This document shows positions 4,992-10,497 of a DNA stretch of 10,497 nt, in pieces. Under the pieces are notes generated by a model. That model was not told the DNA's origin. It ran no database searches and was given only the letters and a program-made list of their open reading frames with translations. Source of the stretch: Candidatus Luteimonas excrementigallinarum (GTDB taxonomy: Bacteria > Pseudomonadota > Gammaproteobacteria > Xanthomonadales > Xanthomonadaceae); the NCBI GenBank assembly GCA_019115725.1, contig DXCY01000126.1:1-10497 (forward strand), read 5' to 3'. Positions within the stretch are counted from its first letter, which is position 1. Each line of letters opens with the position of its first letter. The translations under genes and the position numbers were made by a program.

Positions 4992-6814
4992 TTGTCGATG
5001 AACCCGCCGGACTGGCGCTGCCACAGCCGGGCGTAGATGCCGCCTGCTGCCACCAGTTCCTCGTGGGTTCCGTCTTCCACGATCCGCCCCTGGTCCATCA
5101 CGATCAGCCGGTCCATGGCGGCGATGGTGGACAGCCGGTGGGCGATGGCGATCACCGTCTTGCCCTCCATCAGCCGGATCAGGTTGTCTTGGATGGCGGC
5201 CTCGATCTCCGAATCCAGCGCCGAAGTGGCTTCGTCCAGCACCAGAATCGGCGCATCCTTCAGCAGCACCCGGGCAATGGCCACGCGCTGGCGCTGGCCG
5301 CCGGAGAGGGTCACGCCGCGCTCGCCCACGTGGGCGTCGTAGCCGCGCCGGCCCTGGTTGTCGCTCAGCGTAAGGATGAAGTCGTGCGCGCGTGCCTGGC
5401 GGGCGGCTTCGATCATCTCATCCTCGCTGGCATCGGGGCGTCCGTAAAGCAGGTTCTCGCGCACCGAGCGGTGCAGCAGCGAGGTGTCCTGGGACACCAC
5501 GCCCACCTGGGCGCGCAGGGTGTCCTGCTGCACCCCGGCAATGTCGGTGCCGTCCACCAGGATCCGGCCGCCTTCCACGTCATGGAAGCGCAGCAGCAGG
5601 TTGGCCAGGGTGGACTTGCCCGCGCCCGAGCGGCCGACCACGCCGATCTTCTCGCCCGGACGGATATGCAGCGAGAGATCATCGATCACCCCGCTGCCCT
5701 TGCCGTAGTGGAAGCTCACCCGCTCGAAACGGATATCGCCGGACACCCGGGGCAGGGGCGGCGCGCCGGGGGCGTCGTCCACGGTGGGCGGCAGCGAGAT
5801 CGAATTGATGCCGTCATGCACCGTGCCGATGTTCTCGAACAGCTGGGAAATCTCCCACATGATCCACTGCGACATGCCGAGGATGCGCAGGGCAAAGGCC
5901 ACGATCACCGCGATGGCGCCCGGCCCGACCGCGCCCTGGTGCCACAGCCACAGGGCCAGCGCCACGGCGCTGAACAGCAGCGCCATATTGAGCGCGTAGA
6001 GCAGGGTCCAGGCTCCGGTGGCCAGGCGCATCTGCCGGTACACGGTCACCAGGAAGCCATCCATCGCCTCGCGTGCGTAGGCCTGCTCGCGCTGGGAGTG
6101 GGAGAACAGCTTGACCGTGGCGATGTTGGTGTAGCTGTCGACCACGCGGCCGGTCATCACCGAGCGGGCGTCGGCCTGGGCCCGTGCCACCCGCTCCATG
6201 CGCGGCACGAAGACCCACATCAGCCCCGCATAGCCGAGGGCCCAGGCCACGAACGGCAGCATCAGCCGCCAGTCCGCCGCGCCGGCCACCACCAGCGCGC
6301 CGATGAAGAACACCAGCACGTAGTTGCCGATATCCAGCAGCTTGAGCACGGTTTCGCGCACCGCCAGCGAGGTCTGCATCAGCTTGGTGGCGATGCGCCC
6401 GGCGAACTCGTTCTGGAAATAGCCCATCGACTGCCGCAGCAGGTAGCGGTGCACGTTCCAGCGGATCCGCATGGGGAAGTTGCCAAGCAGCACCTGGTGC
6501 TGGACCAGCGAGTTGGCCAGCACCACCAGCGGCAGGCCGAGCAGCACCAGCAGGCCCATCGCCAGCAGGCGCCCGCCTTCCTCGGCCAGGAACGCCGCGG
6601 GCGTGGTGGTGCCCAGGCGGTCGACCAGCGCGCCCAGGTAGGCGTACATCGCCAGCTCCGCCAGGGCGATGCCGGCGGTGGTCAGTGCCATCAGCACCAG
6701 CCAGGCTTCCGAGCCGCGCGTGTAGTGGCGGCAGAACGCGTACAGGCTGGCCGGCGGCTGGGCGGGAGGATCCTGGGGGAAGGGGTCGAGGCGGGTTTCG
6801 AACCAGCGGAACAT
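4988..6814 (-). CDS. ABC exporter, fused membrane and ATPase domains
   Basis: A 608-residue half-transporter of the MsbA/multidrug exporter type that should work as a homodimer in the inner membrane. The membrane domain (about 35-330) shows helices near 37-64, 82-104, 161-180, 184-204, 268-292 and 297-316. The ATPase domain (about 360-600) has Walker A GRSGAGKST (394-402), Q-loop Q442, signature LSGGQ (503-507), Walker B ILVLDE (523-528) with catalytic E528, and switch H559. All residues needed for ATP hydrolysis are present. The substrate is not readable from sequence; lipid, drug or peptide export are all possible. The ATG at 6814 is used. An upstream TTG at 6886 would overlap the YfcC promoter and has no binding site, and the site before 6814 is itself weak. 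It diverges from the YfcC gene. Confidence 0.93.
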   Translation of the reverse strand: MFRWFETRLDPFPQDPPAQPPASLYAFCRHYTRGSEAWLVLMALTTAGIALAELAMYAYLGALVDRLGTTTPAAFLAEEGGRLLAMGLLVLLGLPLVVLANSLVQHQVLLGNFPMRIRWNVHRYLLRQSMGYFQNEFAGRIATKLMQTSLAVRETVLKLLDIGNYVLVFFIGALVVAGAADWRLMLPFVAWALGYAGLMWVFVPRMERVARAQADARSVMTGRVVDSYTNIATVKLFSHSQREQAYAREAMDGFLVTVYRQMRLATGAWTLLYALNMALLFSAVALALWLWHQGAVGPGAIAVIVAFALRILGMSQWIMWEISQLFENIGTVHDGINSISLPPTVDDAPGAPPLPRVSGDIRFERVSFHYGKGSGVIDDLSLHIRPGEKIGVVGRSGAGKSTLANLLLRFHDVEGGRILVDGTDIAGVQQDTLRAQVGVVSQDTSLLHRSVRENLLYGRPDASEDEMIEAARQARAHDFILTLSDNQGRRGYDAHVGERGVTLSGGQRQRVAIARVLLKDAPILVLDEATSALDSEIEAAIQDNLIRLMEGKTVIAIAHRLSTIAAMDRLIVMDQGRIVEDGTHEELVAAGGIYARLWQRQSGGFIDN

Positions 6815-6847
6815 CAGGCGTCCGTGGGTGGCGGGGGTGAGGCGCGA

Positions 6848-6874
6848 TTGTGACAGGGAGCGTGCGCCTATACT
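6848..6874 (+). promoter_or_regulatory. Possible promoter of the YfcC-family gene
   Basis: TATACT (6869-6874) is a near-consensus -10 box. TTGTGA (6848-6853) lies 15 bases upstream as a possible -35, a shorter spacing than usual. Transcription would start near 6881, only about eight bases before the ATG at 6889. The site lies in the 74-base gap to the divergent ABC exporter gene. Confidence 0.5.
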
Positions 6875-6888
6875 GCGCCGGTTCAACC

Positions 6889-8277
6889 ATGGACCTGCCG
6901 ATGAACCGTTTCCTCCGCATCCCGCATACCCTGGCGCTGCTGTTCGCCATCATGGCCGCCGCCCTGGTGGCCACCTGGCTGCTGCCGCAGGGGCAGTTCG
7001 AGATGGCGGTGAACGATGCCGGCAATACCGTGGTGGTGCCCGGCACCTACCAGAGCGCGGAAGAGCGGGTGACGCTGTCGCCGCTGACCCTGTTCACCGT
7101 GGTGCCGCGGGCGATGGCGGCGGCCCAGGACATCATCTTTTTCGTGCTGATCGTGGGCGGCGCGCTGGCGGTGCTGCGGGCCAGCGGGCTGATCGACGCG
7201 GTGCTGGGCTGGACGCTGAAGCGGGTAGGGCACAGTCCGAAGCTGCTGATCATCATCGGCATGAGCGTGTTCGCGATCGGCTCGGGCACGATCGGGGTGG
7301 CGGAGGAGTACATTCCGTTCGCGGCCATGCTGATCACGCTGTGCCTGGCGATGCGCATGGACGTGATCACCGCCATGGGCATCCTGATCTGCGGCTACGG
7401 CATCGGTTACGGCGTAGCGGTGATGAACCCGTTCACCGTGATCGTGGCCCAGGATGTGTCCGGGCTGGAGCCCGCTTCGGGCTGGGGGTTCCGGCTGGCG
7501 CTGTTCGTACCCTTCGTCGCCATCGGCGTGCATCACGTCTGGAGCTACGCAAAGAAGGTGCAGGCCGATCCGGAGGCCAGCCTGATGAAGGGCATCGAGC
7601 CGCTGCATGCGCCGCCGAGCGAGTATCCACCGCTGGACGGGCGGCGCATCGTGCTGCTGGTGGCGGCGCTGGCCTCGTTGGCGCTGATGATCTGGGGTAT
7701 TTCCACCCAGGGCTGGTACCTGGTGGAGCTGGGCGCGCTGTTCATCGGCCTGGCGCTGTTCACCGGACTGGTGGGCGGGCTGGGGGTGAACGGCACCGCG
7801 CGTAATTTCGGCGCTGGCGCGGCCGAACTGGCGATGACTGCGCTGCTCATCGGGTTCGCGCGGGCGATCGCGCTGATCCTGGAGGAAGGCGTGGTGCTGC
7901 ACACGATCGTCGATGTGCTGGCCACGCCGCTGTCGCTGCTCGGTGCGCACCTGGGTGCGGTAGGCATGATGCTGGTGCAGCTGGTGATCAACTTCTTCAT
8001 CCCATCCGGCAGCGGCCAGGCGTTCGTGACCATGCCAATCATGGCCCCGCTGGCGGACCTGGTGGGCATCAGCCGGCAGACCGCGGTGCTGGCGTTCCAG
8101 TTCGGCGACGGCCTGGCCAACATGCTGTTTCCGACCAACGTGATCCTGATGAGCATCCTCGGCATCGCAGGCATTCCCTACGACCGCTGGCTGCGCTTCG
8201 TATTGCCGCTGTACCTGAAGATGCTGGCCGCAGGCTCGGTGGCGCTCGTGATTTCGGTGATGATCGGCTACCACTGA
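6889..8277 (+). CDS. YfcC-family secondary transporter (DcuC-like superfamily)
   Basis: A 462-residue inner-membrane carrier of the YfcC group, related to the C4-dicarboxylate anaerobic carriers. Diagnostic stretches are GVAEEYIPF (136-144), GYGIGYGVAVMNPFTV (169-184), NFFIPSGSGQAFVTMPIMAP (368-387) and FGDGLANMLFPTN (405-417). Roughly ten to twelve hydrophobic segments span the protein, with a polar periplasmic or cytoplasmic loop near 32-62 and another at 222-251. Family members are variously annotated as dicarboxylate or amino-acid carriers, and the true substrate is not known from sequence. Start choice is open: neither the ATG at 6889 nor the one at 6901 (giving 458 residues) has a clear ribosome binding site. 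It precedes the AbgT-type gene by 65 bases with a separate promoter-like element between. Confidence 0.87.
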   Translation: MDLPMNRFLRIPHTLALLFAIMAAALVATWLLPQGQFEMAVNDAGNTVVVPGTYQSAEERVTLSPLTLFTVVPRAMAAAQDIIFFVLIVGGALAVLRASGLIDAVLGWTLKRVGHSPKLLIIIGMSVFAIGSGTIGVAEEYIPFAAMLITLCLAMRMDVITAMGILICGYGIGYGVAVMNPFTVIVAQDVSGLEPASGWGFRLALFVPFVAIGVHHVWSYAKKVQADPEASLMKGIEPLHAPPSEYPPLDGRRIVLLVAALASLALMIWGISTQGWYLVELGALFIGLALFTGLVGGLGVNGTARNFGAGAAELAMTALLIGFARAIALILEEGVVLHTIVDVLATPLSLLGAHLGAVGMMLVQLVINFFIPSGSGQAFVTMPIMAPLADLVGISRQTAVLAFQFGDGLANMLFPTNVILMSILGIAGIPYDRWLRFVLPLYLKMLAAGSVALVISVMIGYH

Positions 8278-8284
8278 CATCAGG

Positions 8285-8312
8285 TTGTGTGCGGGGCACG
8301 CTGCGGTAGACT
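8285..8312 (+). promoter_or_regulatory. Possible promoter of the AbgT-family gene
   Basis: TTGTGT (8285-8290) and TAGACT (8307-8312) are 16 bases apart and lie in the 65-base gap after the YfcC-family stop. The -10 is 30 bases before the ATG, the same distance as at the MAPEG gene. This suggests the AbgT gene can be transcribed on its own. Confidence 0.45.
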
Positions 8313-8342
8313 TCGGCGCTGGAATTTCTGCCGGATGTTCTG

Positions 8343-9941
<1,599 letters not shown>

Positions 9942-9945
9942 GGGG

Positions 9946-10488
9946 TCATGGCCGCAGCGTGCGCGAGGAGCGCACGTCTGCGGCGCAGGCATCGCGCAGC
10001 AGGGCGAGGGCGCGTTCGGTACGGGCAGGGGTGAGGGCGGCCACGCAGTCGCGCGGTACCCGGATCGTGAATTCACGCATGTGGGCATCCAGGGCGGTGG
10101 CCAGGATGCAGGAGTCGGTGGCGACTCCGGTCAGCACCAGCTCGCGCGCGCCGAGCTTGGCCAGCAGCACTTCCAGCGGTGTGGCCAGGAAGGCCGAGTG
10201 CTTGGGCTTGAGGACGAAGTAGTCGTCCGGGCCGGGCTGGAGCAGGCGGGCGATCTCCGCCCCCCGCATCCCCTCGTGCATGCACACCGCCACCAGCTCG
10301 CTGAAGTCGGCCTGCCACTGCATGAAGTTGTCGTTGACGTAGACGACCGGGGCGCCCGCCGCGTGCCAGCGGCGCCGCAGGGTGGCGATCCGCCGCCCTG
10401 CGTCCTGCGCGCGGCGGGCCAGGGCCTGGCCACCTTCGAAATCGAAGGTGTTGATCATGTCGATGATCAGCAGGGCGGGGTGGGGCAT
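9946..10488 (-). CDS. Isochorismatase-family cysteine hydrolase
   Basis: A 180-residue soluble hydrolase of the isochorismatase-like family, which includes nicotinamidase, ureidoacrylate hydrolase and many uncharacterised amidases. The triad is visible: D10 in LLIIDM, K94 in VLKPKHSAF (92-100) and the nucleophile C127 in TGVATDSCIL (120-129). The segment before the cysteine, GVAT, is where the family has its cis-peptide bond. Length is typical. I see no metal-binding histidine set like that of nicotinamidases, so a general amidase-like hydrolase is more likely, with unknown substrate. No signal peptide, so cytoplasmic. The ATG at 10488 lies nine bases from the window edge, so the ribosome binding site and promoter cannot be judged. 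It converges on the AbgT gene; co-function is not implied. Confidence 0.88.
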   Translation of the reverse strand: MPHPALLIIDMINTFDFEGGQALARRAQDAGRRIATLRRRWHAAGAPVVYVNDNFMQWQADFSELVAVCMHEGMRGAEIARLLQPGPDDYFVLKPKHSAFLATPLEVLLAKLGARELVLTGVATDSCILATALDAHMREFTIRVPRDCVAALTPARTERALALLRDACAADVRSSRTLRP

Positions 10489-10497
10489 GGTCGGTTC

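Noticed and set aside
5063..6853. Long open frame on the plus strand opposite the ABC exporter
   Set aside because: The translation is rich in His, Gln, Arg, Ala and Gly without domains, as expected of the complement of a GC-rich gene. The minus strand carries the full set of ABC ATPase motifs.
6815..6886. Upstream TTG start for the ABC exporter
   Set aside because: It has no ribosome binding site, adds a non-conserved Arg/Ser-rich tail and runs into the divergent promoter of the YfcC gene.

Overview
The window is a dense, very GC-rich stretch of bacterial chromosome. Nine complete genes are visible, plus the first ten codons of a tenth that leaves the left edge. Gene content and style fit a gammaproteobacterium of the Xanthomonadaceae/Lysobacteraceae (Lysobacter, Luteimonas or Stenotrophomonas-like): a DbpA helicase, an AbgT transporter next to a YfcC-type carrier, a MAPEG protein, and TAGACT/TATACT -10 boxes ahead of plus-strand genes. 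This placement comes from reading the sequence, not from a database search. No rRNA, tRNA, CRISPR array, insertion sequence or phage gene was seen, and no gene looks broken.

Layout from left to right. Positions 1-30 (minus) hold the start of an exported-protein gene behind a 106-base leader with competing hairpins. dbpA (137-1534, minus) is a DEAD-box helicase acting in 50S ribosome assembly. Divergent from it is a small MgtC/SapB membrane protein (1640-2128), followed by a 78-residue membrane protein (2238-2474). A lipoprotein of unknown function (2486-3181, minus) converges on the latter and diverges from a MAPEG-family membrane protein (3308-3697); a perfect 15-bp palindrome lies in the divergent gap. 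Next is an outer-membrane-type lipoprotein with a ClpP/SppA-like domain (3810-4991). It converges on a one-piece ABC exporter (4988-6814, minus), and the two stop codons share a CTAG palindrome. To the right are two secondary transporters in tandem, a YfcC-family carrier (6889-8277) and an AbgT-family transporter (8343-9941). A cysteine hydrolase of the isochorismatase family (9946-10488, minus) ends four bases from the AbgT stop.

Most genes look like separate transcription units rather than one operon. Genes alternate strand, every intergenic gap is under about 130 bases, and all three convergent junctions are almost closed with no visible intrinsic terminator. The common theme is the cell envelope: eight of the ten genes encode membrane, lipid-anchored or probably exported proteins. 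I see no convincing new multi-gene system. The most interesting items are the lipid-anchored ClpP-like protein with its hairpin leader, the palindrome between the lipoprotein and MAPEG genes, and the repeat-rich leader at the left edge.
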